Below, one piece after another: positions 54,901-62,605 of a stretch of DNA of 64,000 nt; position 1 is the stretch's first letter, and the number at the start of each line of letters is the position of its first letter. Made by a program: the position numbers and the translations under genes. A model generated the notes under the pieces. That model did no database searches. It saw only the letters and a list, made by a program, of their open reading frames with translations, and was not told the origin of the DNA. The DNA is from Bacteroides thetaiotaomicron VPI-5482 (GTDB taxonomy: Bacteria; Bacteroidota; Bacteroidia; Bacteroidales; Bacteroidaceae). Location: the NCBI RefSeq assembly GCF_000011065.1, contig NC_004663.1, positions 248,001 to 312,000 of the forward strand, read 5' to 3'.

Positions 54901-55976
54901 CCGGAGAAGGTATTGCTCCTGCTGATTTGGAGAATGTTTTCAAAAGATTTTATACAATAAATAAAGGAGATGAAAGTGAATCTAATGGGATCGGGTTATC
55001 CTTAACAAAGGATTTAGTGGAGTTACATCATGGCACTATTAATGTTGAAAGTGAATTAGGTAAGGGAAGTACTTTTACTGTAGATCTTCCCATTAATAAA
55101 GATAGCTATCAAGAAGATGAATTAATATCAGAACATATTTCGGCAAATGGCATAAATACGGATCTTATTTTAGAGAAAGAAGCATTGGCTGATTCACAGG
55201 TTGGTGAAGATACGCAGATAGCTGACGTTCATTTGTTATTGGTGGAGGATAATGAAGAATTGTTGTTTTTGATGGAGAAAATTCTATCCAAGCATTATCA
55301 TGTGCTTATTGCAAAAGATGGATTAGAAGCTCTGAACGTTATAAAAGATAATGAAATAGATATTATTATAAGTGATGTGATGATGCCTGAAATGGATGGT
55401 TTAGAGTTTTGTCGCGCTTTAAAGTCAAATTTGGAAACCAGTCACATTCCTATCATATTATTAACAGCTAAAAATACCGTGGAAGATCGCATTGAATGTT
55501 ATAATGCGGGAGCGGATGGGTATATATCCAAGCCATTTGAATTAAAAATATTAGAGGCTCGTATTAATAATTTTATAATGCATAAGAAAAACAAACAGGA
55601 AGAGTTTCGTTCTAATGTAGAAGTCAATATTGATTCTTTAGAACCTTCTTCTATTGATAAAGAGTTTTTGGATAAAGTGATTTCTGTTATAAATTCAAAT
55701 ATGTCGGAAGGAGATTTTGATGTGGTTCAGTTAGCGGACGCATTAGCTGTGTCTAAGTCTTCTCTTTATAGGAAAATGAAATTAGCAACAGGACTGTCAC
55801 CCATTGAGTTTATTCGAAATATAAGATTAAAACATGGAAGTCAATTATTGAAGGATAAATCAATATCCGTAGCAGAGGTAGCTTATGAATGCGGATTTTC
55901 TAATCCTAAATATTTTGCAACCTGTTTTAAAGAAGAATTTGGCGTAACTCCAAAGGAATATCAAAAATCTTGTTAG
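51930..55976 (+). CDS. Hybrid two-component system sensor-regulator (HTCS)
   Basis: The 1348-residue protein has a signal peptide, about 14 Reg_prop propeller repeats plus a Y_Y_Y domain in the periplasm, one membrane segment (about 787-806), HisKA with His843 (SHDLLTPLT), HATPase (NLLSNAYKY, DTGEGIAP, GIGLSLTKDL), a receiver with Asp1149 (SDVMMPEMDG) and an AraC-type DNA-binding domain (about 1257-1348, ending YECGFSNPKYFATCFKEEFG). It senses a glycan in the periplasm and activates the PUL. The in-frame ATG at 51864 is 22 codons further upstream and would spoil the signal peptide, so 51930 is used. The three operators in this window are its likely targets. Confidence 0.93.
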   Translation: MKHQLKFYIVLFFIQLFPCAFAQQMSVSTLPLNNYLPSSTVLRVHCDREGFLWLGTKDGLCRYDGYRLLVFRSGLKSPDLLTNNEITCIAENKNGYLFIGTKKGINILDKRTYQIIPVTHNDLKDQEIRTMIVDSDGWVWVGTLTSVFRCSADFSYCKRYDSTLPVTSVNSIYEDADKNIWVTLWERGLHRYNSKTDSFIAMPQIGDLNNPFKVFQDNKKQHWILTWESGIFLLYPEEKDDLMYSHVDIKSNEHWDKNGCFSITQDDKYGYIWIVSTQGLYALQKRPGNIINTVDISHISSKLNNIFSEIVKDKSGNLWIAAFNEGVSMIDLNKPLVQNYSFPVIREKTGFVTNIKNIYEDKEGDLWIDQNRWGIGIYNPDSNKLLFYTDIPSLKNIANLKNVSCITSVPLLNEIWLGSEYYPEIYKVKKDKKGVELLGTLKLTDYVDNSGFPRLFYTDSNHNLWVGTTKGILVKPAKEKILQDTKFPFVDIIGIREGKDGSLWISTRKQGVYNAKISSDLTLEEKNLRNLKTHAEGVISDNIGAICVDDNGLVWMGSQDGDVFTYDPQTNKVENLSDMFDMLEEGIFNIITDQLGHIWISTNKRVIEYDPKNGGIMDYSTMTDVMVNSFMPNSYYKTRSGKILYGGNKGISVFTPYDHLSDNPRRIRTMVSDVKIDGVSSLLEKNNQRFNLRSQIISLNAGDKNIEIDFSSLNYAFPDKIKYAYKMDGVDDDWVYVRGDRQFAFYNQLPKGKRTFYLKTTDVNGLWSNYIAEVQVFKQPAFYETLWAYLFYIVFTLLCLYLFYHRMKRRIQLRHELRIAQIDKEKSEELVQTKLRYFTNISHDLLTPLTIITCLIDDAEMTNGSRISQLTMIRSNVNKLRRLLQQILDFRKVESGNMKLSVSKSDVISFIDDVCKIHFTPLMRKKNQTFTFLTEDRHLMAYFDRDKLDKIVSNLLSNAYKYTANGGNIKLIVDSYWESENHHLRIQVVDTGEGIAPADLENVFKRFYTINKGDESESNGIGLSLTKDLVELHHGTINVESELGKGSTFTVDLPINKDSYQEDELISEHISANGINTDLILEKEALADSQVGEDTQIADVHLLLVEDNEELLFLMEKILSKHYHVLIAKDGLEALNVIKDNEIDIIISDVMMPEMDGLEFCRALKSNLETSHIPIILLTAKNTVEDRIECYNAGADGYISKPFELKILEARINNFIMHKKNKQEEFRSNVEVNIDSLEPSSIDKEFLDKVISVINSNMSEGDFDVVQLADALAVSKSSLYRKMKLATGLSPIEFIRNIRLKHGSQLLKDKSISVAEVAYECGFSNPKYFATCFKEEFGVTPKEYQKSC

Positions 55977-56005
55977 GATAAAAATAATATGAACTTAAAA
56001 TACAC

Positions 56006-56036
56006 AAGTACGCGTCTTAATGGAAGATGCGTACTT
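56006..56036 (+). terminator. Terminator of the HTCS gene
   Basis: Arms AAGTACGCGTCTT and AAGATGCGTACTT (one G-U pair) followed by TTTT, 30 bp past the stop. Confidence 0.75.
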
Positions 56037-56061
56037 TTCCATATATCAATGATCTATCCCA

Positions 56062-56081
56062 TTTGAATGATTCCTGAACTT
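56062..56081 (+). promoter_or_regulatory. Upstream copy of the HTCS-type site before susC
   Basis: TTTGAATGATTCCTGAACTT, 17 of 20 identical with the proximal copy at 56143-56162; 81 bp upstream of it. No -7 box follows at the usual distance. Confidence 0.55.
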
Positions 56082-56142
56082 ATATTGAACGATTTTTAGA
56101 CCTGTTATAGTTAATAGCGATTATGGTCCAATTTTGGAAGTT

Positions 56143-56189
56143 TTTGAATGATTAGAGAACTTCTTTCTACTGGATAACTCGCACTTTTG
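56143..56189 (+). promoter_or_regulatory. HTCS-type operator and -7 box of susC
   Basis: TTTGAATGATTAGAGAACTT (56143-56162) is followed after 19 bp by CACTTTTG (56182-56189), about 60 bp before the susC start. The element occupies the place of the missing -33 box, as expected for an activator-dependent promoter. Confidence 0.65.
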
Positions 56190-56250
56190 TGACGCATTTG
56201 ATGCACAACTAATACTTATTTGGTCTAAATAACTTTATAAATCTAATAGT

Positions 56251-59184
56251 ATGGTGATAATTTTACCTAATTTCTTTTTGCAAAAGCCTGTTTGTCGTTT
56301 GCTGGCAGTCGTGGGCTTTTTAGGATTTAGTGGAGCGATAGCGTCTCAATCAAGTTCGCCCGCGAATATTGATTCTGTGAAGACCTATATGAAAAAAAAC
56401 TCTTTTGAGAAGAATGTAGGATCTCGTTTCGTTACTAATCGTAGTATAGACTCCTTTGGGGTGAGTGATACTGTTGATATCAAAATGTTGCAGCGCTCTC
56501 AATTTTTATCTATTCAGCAATTACTGAAAGGGAATGTGCCCGGTGTATATGTACAGGAAAATAATGGAGAGCCTGGTACCATTCAAAGCATGCTGGTTCG
56601 TGGCTTATCTTCACCTGTCTTTTCTAATAAAGATGTGTCCAGTGTTCAGCCGACAGTTTATTTGAATGGCGTTCCATTGATGCTGGAAAATAGCTATGTG
56701 TACGATATCAAACAGTTTGATATTAATCCGATAGGAGCTGCTGCCAACATGCTGGCGGGATTGGATATATCTTCCATAGAGTCAATCGAAATTATCAAAG
56801 ATCCGCTTCAGCTTGCCAAATTAGGTCCTTTAGCTGCTAATGGTGCCATCTGGATAACAACCAAAGACGGTTATTATGGCGGTGAAAACGTTTCTATCGG
56901 GGTTTCGGCAGGAATGGCCTTTGCTCCGTCTTCAGTTCGTATGACGAATGGATCATACGAAAAAGCATTCCGTCAACGTTTCTATGATACGTATTCTCTT
57001 ACACCGGGTAAACAACCCTATTATCTTATGGATACAAGAGATGTACGTTATTTTGGTAAACCGGACTGGGCAGACGATTATTATCAGTCATCACTCTTAT
57101 ATAATGTAAATGCTTCTATCGGTGGTGGTTCAAAGAAAGCGAATTATGTATTTACACTCGCAACGACAAAAGATGCGGGAGCAGCGGACAATACCTCTTA
57201 TACGAAATATAATATTGGTTTTGCCTTGAATATGGTTCCTTTGGATGGCTTGAATGTTAGTACAATTATTAATGCCGCTAAGATAGACCGTGTCAGGAAT
57301 CGGAATTTTAGAGACAGGTTTGCTGAGATGGAGTACATGGTTGATTTTTCAACTCCGCTTGCACCTGCCGGCAATTTGTATAATGACTTTTTAATATCCA
57401 ATGATTTGACTAAAGATGATAATTATAACAATTTACTGAATGGATTGTTGGCTTTGAGCTATACTAAGCAAAGATTCAATGCTACAGCCAGCATCAAACT
57501 TGATTATACAACAAATGTTCGTCGCGCTTTTTGGCCTATGGCTTTGTTGGAGTCCGTCAACTTTGTCTCTAACTATTCAGGATACAATCAACGGATTATA
57601 GGTGAAACTTCAGCGAGCTATTTGTTGCCTTTAGCTGATATTCATAAGTTGAATGTTCAGTGGAATGGCTCTATAACCAGCGATTTGTATCACTATAATT
57701 ATACTCGTGCCTATGATGGTGATGATGATATGAAGCCGACAACAAGTACCGGGAACTTCAAGCAGTATCGTTATGTTGATCGTTTGGAGAATAGATGGGT
57801 ATCGACTTCAATAGCTTTAGATTATAAGTATAAGAATTTGCTTAATGTGGGATTATTGGCAAGATACGACGGAAATTCCGCTATCCAGTCGGATCACAGA
57901 TGGATGTTTACACCCGCTGCCTCTGCTGAATGGAATTTAAAGAATCATTTTTTTACAGGTAGTACTGCATTGTCTGGATTGTCTTTGCGTGCATCTTATG
58001 CACGAATAGCCAAATCATTCCAGTCCGATAGATATGAATTAGGTCCTCAATACTTGGCTACAAGTATCACATGGAGTGGCGAACCGTTACTTTCCTCAGC
58101 TAATGGATTTGCAACAATCACTCGTCCGTATGCATCGGGTTGGGTTGGTTATGATTTAAAGCTTCCCTATTCTGATAAAATGGAGCTTGCTTTGAAAGGT
58201 TCTTTTTTCGACAATCGCATTATTGCGGAAATAAGTCTGTATAAGAATTATGAAAAGAATTTATTGACATATTTGCCTGTCACTCAAGAAATGGGATATG
58301 AGTATAAACTGGCCAGTGGAATGGATATCAGTAATCAGGGATTGGAATTAAATCTTTCGGCATCCATTTTGAAGAACACTCCGTTGAAGTGGGATTTGTC
58401 TTTCAATGCAAGTTATAATAAGAACAAACTAGAGAAACTTCCCGAAAACCAGAAGACAACTGTGATAGGCGACCATAAACTACAAGTAGGACAGTCAGTT
58501 GATGCCTTTTGGGTGTATCAAAATAAAGGCATTTATACAAACGACTCAGAAGTTCCTGTTATGAATGGGAAACCACTGAACATAAATGGAGTTCCTTTTA
58601 AAGCAGGAGATCCTGTTTGGACAGACGTTGACGGAAATAATCAGATTAACGACAATGACCGTGTGCTGACCGGACATGCCATTCCACCCTATACAGGAGG
58701 ATTGACTAACCAGTTTGCTTATAAAGGATTCGATTTCAGCTTCAATCTCTTCTTTGCTTTGGGGCATAGTGCTTTAAATCTGCGCGATCAGCAACGTTAC
58801 GACTTTGCGACTTTGGATAATATTCAGTCCTTGCAGTCTGTTAAAGAGATTTTCTTTTGGCAAAACACTAATCAGCGTGACGATTATCCTATATACAATC
58901 CGCAAAGCAGTGTTCATCCTTACCGTGCAGAACAGGATTTGTTCCTTGAAAAGCTGTCATACCTGAAACTGAGAAATATAACTGTTGGTTACACACTTCC
59001 TATAAAGAAAGTTGGTAGTAATATACCTAAAAGTTTGTATTTCTATCTGACAGGATCTAATCTGTTATCTTTCAGTAATTTTTCAGCAGGTGATCCGGAA
59101 TTAGTTAACTTCAATGGTACCTATGACGGGTATTCGCTTCCCATTCCTCGTTCCATTTCTTTGGGACTGAGATTTAAGTTCTAA
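56251..59184 (+). CDS. SusC-like TonB-dependent glycan transporter (no N-terminal carboxypeptidase-like domain)
   Basis: The 977-residue outer-membrane protein has a signal peptide (about 1-32), a short N-terminal stretch, a plug (starting near QQLLKGNVPGVYVQENNGEP, with LVRGLSS and EIIKDPLQLAKLG) and a 22-strand barrel ending in SLGLRFKF with terminal Phe. Unlike most SusC proteins it has no CarboxypepD_reg-like domain before the plug. It imports oligosaccharides with the SusD partner encoded 21 bp downstream. Confidence 0.9.
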   Translation: MVIILPNFFLQKPVCRLLAVVGFLGFSGAIASQSSSPANIDSVKTYMKKNSFEKNVGSRFVTNRSIDSFGVSDTVDIKMLQRSQFLSIQQLLKGNVPGVYVQENNGEPGTIQSMLVRGLSSPVFSNKDVSSVQPTVYLNGVPLMLENSYVYDIKQFDINPIGAAANMLAGLDISSIESIEIIKDPLQLAKLGPLAANGAIWITTKDGYYGGENVSIGVSAGMAFAPSSVRMTNGSYEKAFRQRFYDTYSLTPGKQPYYLMDTRDVRYFGKPDWADDYYQSSLLYNVNASIGGGSKKANYVFTLATTKDAGAADNTSYTKYNIGFALNMVPLDGLNVSTIINAAKIDRVRNRNFRDRFAEMEYMVDFSTPLAPAGNLYNDFLISNDLTKDDNYNNLLNGLLALSYTKQRFNATASIKLDYTTNVRRAFWPMALLESVNFVSNYSGYNQRIIGETSASYLLPLADIHKLNVQWNGSITSDLYHYNYTRAYDGDDDMKPTTSTGNFKQYRYVDRLENRWVSTSIALDYKYKNLLNVGLLARYDGNSAIQSDHRWMFTPAASAEWNLKNHFFTGSTALSGLSLRASYARIAKSFQSDRYELGPQYLATSITWSGEPLLSSANGFATITRPYASGWVGYDLKLPYSDKMELALKGSFFDNRIIAEISLYKNYEKNLLTYLPVTQEMGYEYKLASGMDISNQGLELNLSASILKNTPLKWDLSFNASYNKNKLEKLPENQKTTVIGDHKLQVGQSVDAFWVYQNKGIYTNDSEVPVMNGKPLNINGVPFKAGDPVWTDVDGNNQINDNDRVLTGHAIPPYTGGLTNQFAYKGFDFSFNLFFALGHSALNLRDQQRYDFATLDNIQSLQSVKEIFFWQNTNQRDDYPIYNPQSSVHPYRAEQDLFLEKLSYLKLRNITVGYTLPIKKVGSNIPKSLYFYLTGSNLLSFSNFSAGDPELVNFNGTYDGYSLPIPRSISLGLRFKF

Positions 59185-59205
59185 AAATATCGGAGATGAT
59201 AAAAA

Positions 59206-60756
59206 ATGAAAAACAATATGAAAAACAATATGAAAAAATTGCGATTAGCTCTTTTCTCCGCACTTGTCTGTTTATTTCTGCAGTCCTGCAATGACTTTCT
59301 GGATGTAGATCCCAAACATGCAGCTTCGGAAACCCAACAATGGAAGACTCTTGAAGATACTCGATCAGCATTGATGGGAGTATATGGCTTGACACGCGCA
59401 GCCTTAGCCGATAACAATACTCATTGGATATGTGGTGATTTGCGGAAGGGGGATTTTACGGTTTATAAGCGTAGTGACTTACAAGCTGTGTCTGATAATG
59501 AATTGAACAAGCCATATGACTTGTTGAAGAAAGTATCTAACTGGAGAAGATTTTATGCGGTAATCAATGCGGCATCTGTTTTTATGGAAAAAGCTCCACG
59601 AACTGTCGAACTTGACCGGTCGTATTCTGAACAAAACTTGAAATATGACATTGCTCAAGTACGCGCTTTGAGGGCATTTGCTTATTTTTATATGGTAAGA
59701 ATCTGGGGAGATGTGCCGTTAGTCACCTATTCTTATGATAACGGAACTTTTCCGTCTATGCCCCGTACAGACGCTCAAACGGTGCTGAGTTATGCTAAGG
59801 CAGAACTGTTAACAGCTATAGAGGATTTACCCTATCAATATGGTACTCAAACGAATTTATATTATGGTTCATATGGGGCCCAATGGCAGGGAAAACTGTT
59901 CAATAAGTTATCTGCATACTCTGTATTAGCTCACATCTGTGCTTGGCAGGGAAATTATGCAGAAGCCGAGACATATTCTGCATTTATAATAGATCATGCA
60001 TCTGAGATTAATGCAAAATATACTTCTATTGCCGACTTGACTTCAGAAACAGGGCTGTTTTACTCGAATGCGAGTGTAAAAGGTTCAAGGATTTTAGGAT
60101 TTAATTTTGCTCACAATGATAACGAAGCAACTCAAAGCGGACATCTTGAACAGTTGACTTTAGCTTATCCATTGGTACAAAAATCCTATCCTGAAATATA
60201 CATTTCAAAGGACAGCTTATTTTCGATTTTTACCAATTTTGATGACTTGCGGTTTGGAATCATAGATACCATCAAATATTCATCCTATTATGTTCAGAAT
60301 TTGAATGAAGAAACTCCGGTGTTCAGTAAAATAAAGATTATTCAGGATGGATCGGCGAAAGACAATGATTTCGGAGTATTTGGCTCGTCAATTGTTTTCA
60401 CTCGCCTTGAAGATATCACCTTGCTACGGGCTGAAGCATTATGCGCACTAAACAGGAGCACAGAAGCTGTATCCTACCTGAATATGATCCGAACAAATCG
60501 TGGATTGAGAGAAGTATCTTTTAAAAAGGATTTTGGGAATAATCGCGAAAGCTTAATTGCCGAGATATTTGAAGAGCGTCGCAGAGAACTTATGGGAGAA
60601 GGCTGGAGGTGGTATGACCTTGTCCGTCGGCAAAAGCTGATGAAAGATAATGAGGCATTCTTGCGACTGATCAGCAGTGGTGGAATCTACTGGCCGGTAT
60701 CGGAAGATATCATTACTGCTAATTCACAGATTGAACAAAATGAGTTTTGGAAATAA
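59206..60756 (+). CDS. SusD-like glycan-binding lipoprotein
   Basis: The 516-residue surface lipoprotein has a signal peptide with lipobox Cys28 (LQSCNDFLDVDP) and the SusD/RagB helical TPR-like core (VRALRAFAYFYMVRIWGDVPLV; LRAEALCALNRS; EERRRELMGEGWRWYDLVR). It captures glycan for SusC. The start is ambiguous because ATGAAAAACAAT is repeated twice in tandem, giving in-frame ATGs at 59206, 59218 and 59230. Confidence 0.92.
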   Translation: MKNNMKNNMKKLRLALFSALVCLFLQSCNDFLDVDPKHAASETQQWKTLEDTRSALMGVYGLTRAALADNNTHWICGDLRKGDFTVYKRSDLQAVSDNELNKPYDLLKKVSNWRRFYAVINAASVFMEKAPRTVELDRSYSEQNLKYDIAQVRALRAFAYFYMVRIWGDVPLVTYSYDNGTFPSMPRTDAQTVLSYAKAELLTAIEDLPYQYGTQTNLYYGSYGAQWQGKLFNKLSAYSVLAHICAWQGNYAEAETYSAFIIDHASEINAKYTSIADLTSETGLFYSNASVKGSRILGFNFAHNDNEATQSGHLEQLTLAYPLVQKSYPEIYISKDSLFSIFTNFDDLRFGIIDTIKYSSYYVQNLNEETPVFSKIKIIQDGSAKDNDFGVFGSSIVFTRLEDITLLRAEALCALNRSTEAVSYLNMIRTNRGLREVSFKKDFGNNRESLIAEIFEERRRELMGEGWRWYDLVRRQKLMKDNEAFLRLISSGGIYWPVSEDIITANSQIEQNEFWK

Positions 60757-60769
60757 AAAGAAAACGACA

Positions 60770-61564
60770 ATGAATAAGATACTATTTATTTTATGTCTGA
60801 CTTCGGCTTCCCTTTGGATGCTGTCTTGTACAGATTACGAAGTGGCTTCATATCCTGAGGAAAATGAAACCGAAGTATTTAATGGAACCGTTCTGGATTA
60901 TTTGTCCACAGGGAATGAAAGGCTGAATTTGAAATTTGATTCTATGATGGTTCTTGTCAACAATATTCCCGATTTCATACAACAGATGGAACAGACGGAT
61001 GTGCAATATACAGTTTTTGCCATACCGGATGCATGTATCCGTTCCTCATTGGCGCAACTTAACGAGTACCGTAAACAAAAGGAGTTGGGTGAAGCGATTT
61101 ATTTGAGTGATTTATTAATTGAACCGTTTGTTGTTAAAGATACGATCGTTAATGTTATAACACCGACTTTAAATGATACGATCATTAACGAATATCATTA
61201 TGATTATAGAGCTGACCTTGAGCGAATGTTATGCAAGTACATTATTAAAGGTAGTTACGATACCGATAATATTCTAGCCAATGAAGGAAATAACTCCTTA
61301 AATTCTTTGAAGTACAATTATCAAATGAATATAGAATGTTCTCGCAAACCGGCATCCGGATTTGTAGGCGGAGGAGTCAAACAGCTTATTTTCAGTGATA
61401 TGAAAAACTCTCAGGTAAAAGATAACTGGAACAGAGTTTCTACGGTATGGAATGATGTTTATACAAATAATGGTATCATTCACATCCTTTCTCCCCAACA
61501 CAGTTTCGGTTTTGATGAATTTATTTACGTATTTAATAATTATGGCAATGAATATAAGAAGTAA
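60770..61564 (+). CDS. Fasciclin-like (FAS1) PUL lipoprotein
   Basis: The 264-residue protein has a lipoprotein signal (SLWMLSCTDYE) and a FAS1-like pattern (VLDYL..., DVQYTVFAIPDACIRSSL, and near the end NGIIHILSPQHSFGF). It is probably a surface glycan-binding accessory. It starts 14 bp after the SusD stop. The open frame reaches further upstream (60677) but overlaps susD. Confidence 0.75.
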   Translation: MNKILFILCLTSASLWMLSCTDYEVASYPEENETEVFNGTVLDYLSTGNERLNLKFDSMMVLVNNIPDFIQQMEQTDVQYTVFAIPDACIRSSLAQLNEYRKQKELGEAIYLSDLLIEPFVVKDTIVNVITPTLNDTIINEYHYDYRADLERMLCKYIIKGSYDTDNILANEGNNSLNSLKYNYQMNIECSRKPASGFVGGGVKQLIFSDMKNSQVKDNWNRVSTVWNDVYTNNGIIHILSPQHSFGFDEFIYVFNNYGNEYKK

Positions 61565-62582
61565 AAATATTGCGCTGCTGTTTTCCTGCGTATTATTAAG
61601 CATATCGTGTGTCGATAAATATTTGCCGGATAGTTTGGATGCTTTCGACAGAGACGTCAATTTTACTACAAAACTATATCGTCCTCAACTAGGAAAAAAT
61701 ACTTTGATGTCCGACAACTTTTCATCGGGTAATTCAACGCTTCCTCTTACTTTCGAAATATCACGAATCGTGAGGGCCGACGGAAGTCCTGCACCTGAAT
61801 TGACGGAATATTTCCCGGTAAAAGTTTGGAAAACTCCATATATGGGTACCGAAAAGTCTATAGAAGAAATAGAAGCTAAAAGAGAAATAGAATATCGTAC
61901 TCTTTTTCAGGTTAAAAAGCATTCCGGAGAATTTATGATGTGGTCCAATGCCGAATCTTCTTTTGTGCAGTGTGCTCCGAGTGATGGCTATATTTTTGAT
62001 GTGCTGGTGAAAAACTCGGGAGGATATAAAACATTTACTGATATGCAGCTTATACCTGTCAGAGAAAGTGATTACGAACCGAGTATATACGATCCGGAAA
62101 CAGGGTTGGTGCAGGGACAGGACTATGTTACACCAAATTCGTTAACCCTTTTTCAAACAGAAAGTGGAGACTATATGTTTCCTGAAGATGTACATATTTA
62201 TTTTCGTGAGAACCAAGATAATGATGATGATGTAAAAAGTTTGACTTTTCGTTTTTATGGACCGGATTATACACCGATCTCTCCTTCATCTTTTAATCAG
62301 ACAGACTGGGCTAATCTGATTCATGGTTTCAATATGGAGAAAACAGATGAATATGTAAAGTATGATGTAGTTTATCCGATGCCATTGGTTGAAATGAAAT
62401 CAAAATATACCAATAAAGATGGTAATAGAATAAATGTCAATTTTTTATATGACCGTATTACAGCAAGTGGTTATCGTATGACATCCACTATGTCATTTGA
62501 ATTTGCGATATACAAGGAAGCTCATTGGGAGATAATAGTTGTATTTACAGCAGGAGCCCCCTTGTTTGAAGATGGAAAATAA
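61542..62582 (+). CDS. DUF5007-type PUL lipoprotein
   Basis: The 346-residue protein has a lipoprotein signal (LLSISCVDKYLPDS) and a beta-rich domain that fits DUF5007, seen in PULs with fasciclin-like proteins. It overlaps the preceding gene by 23 bp. ATGs at 61542 and 61548 are both possible starts. It is probably a surface glycan-binding protein. Confidence 0.7.
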   Translation: MAMNIRSKNIALLFSCVLLSISCVDKYLPDSLDAFDRDVNFTTKLYRPQLGKNTLMSDNFSSGNSTLPLTFEISRIVRADGSPAPELTEYFPVKVWKTPYMGTEKSIEEIEAKREIEYRTLFQVKKHSGEFMMWSNAESSFVQCAPSDGYIFDVLVKNSGGYKTFTDMQLIPVRESDYEPSIYDPETGLVQGQDYVTPNSLTLFQTESGDYMFPEDVHIYFRENQDNDDDVKSLTFRFYGPDYTPISPSSFNQTDWANLIHGFNMEKTDEYVKYDVVYPMPLVEMKSKYTNKDGNRINVNFLYDRITASGYRMTSTMSFEFAIYKEAHWEIIVVFTAGAPLFEDGK

Positions 62583-62605
62583 CTAATTAATACCATGATT
62601 CTAAT

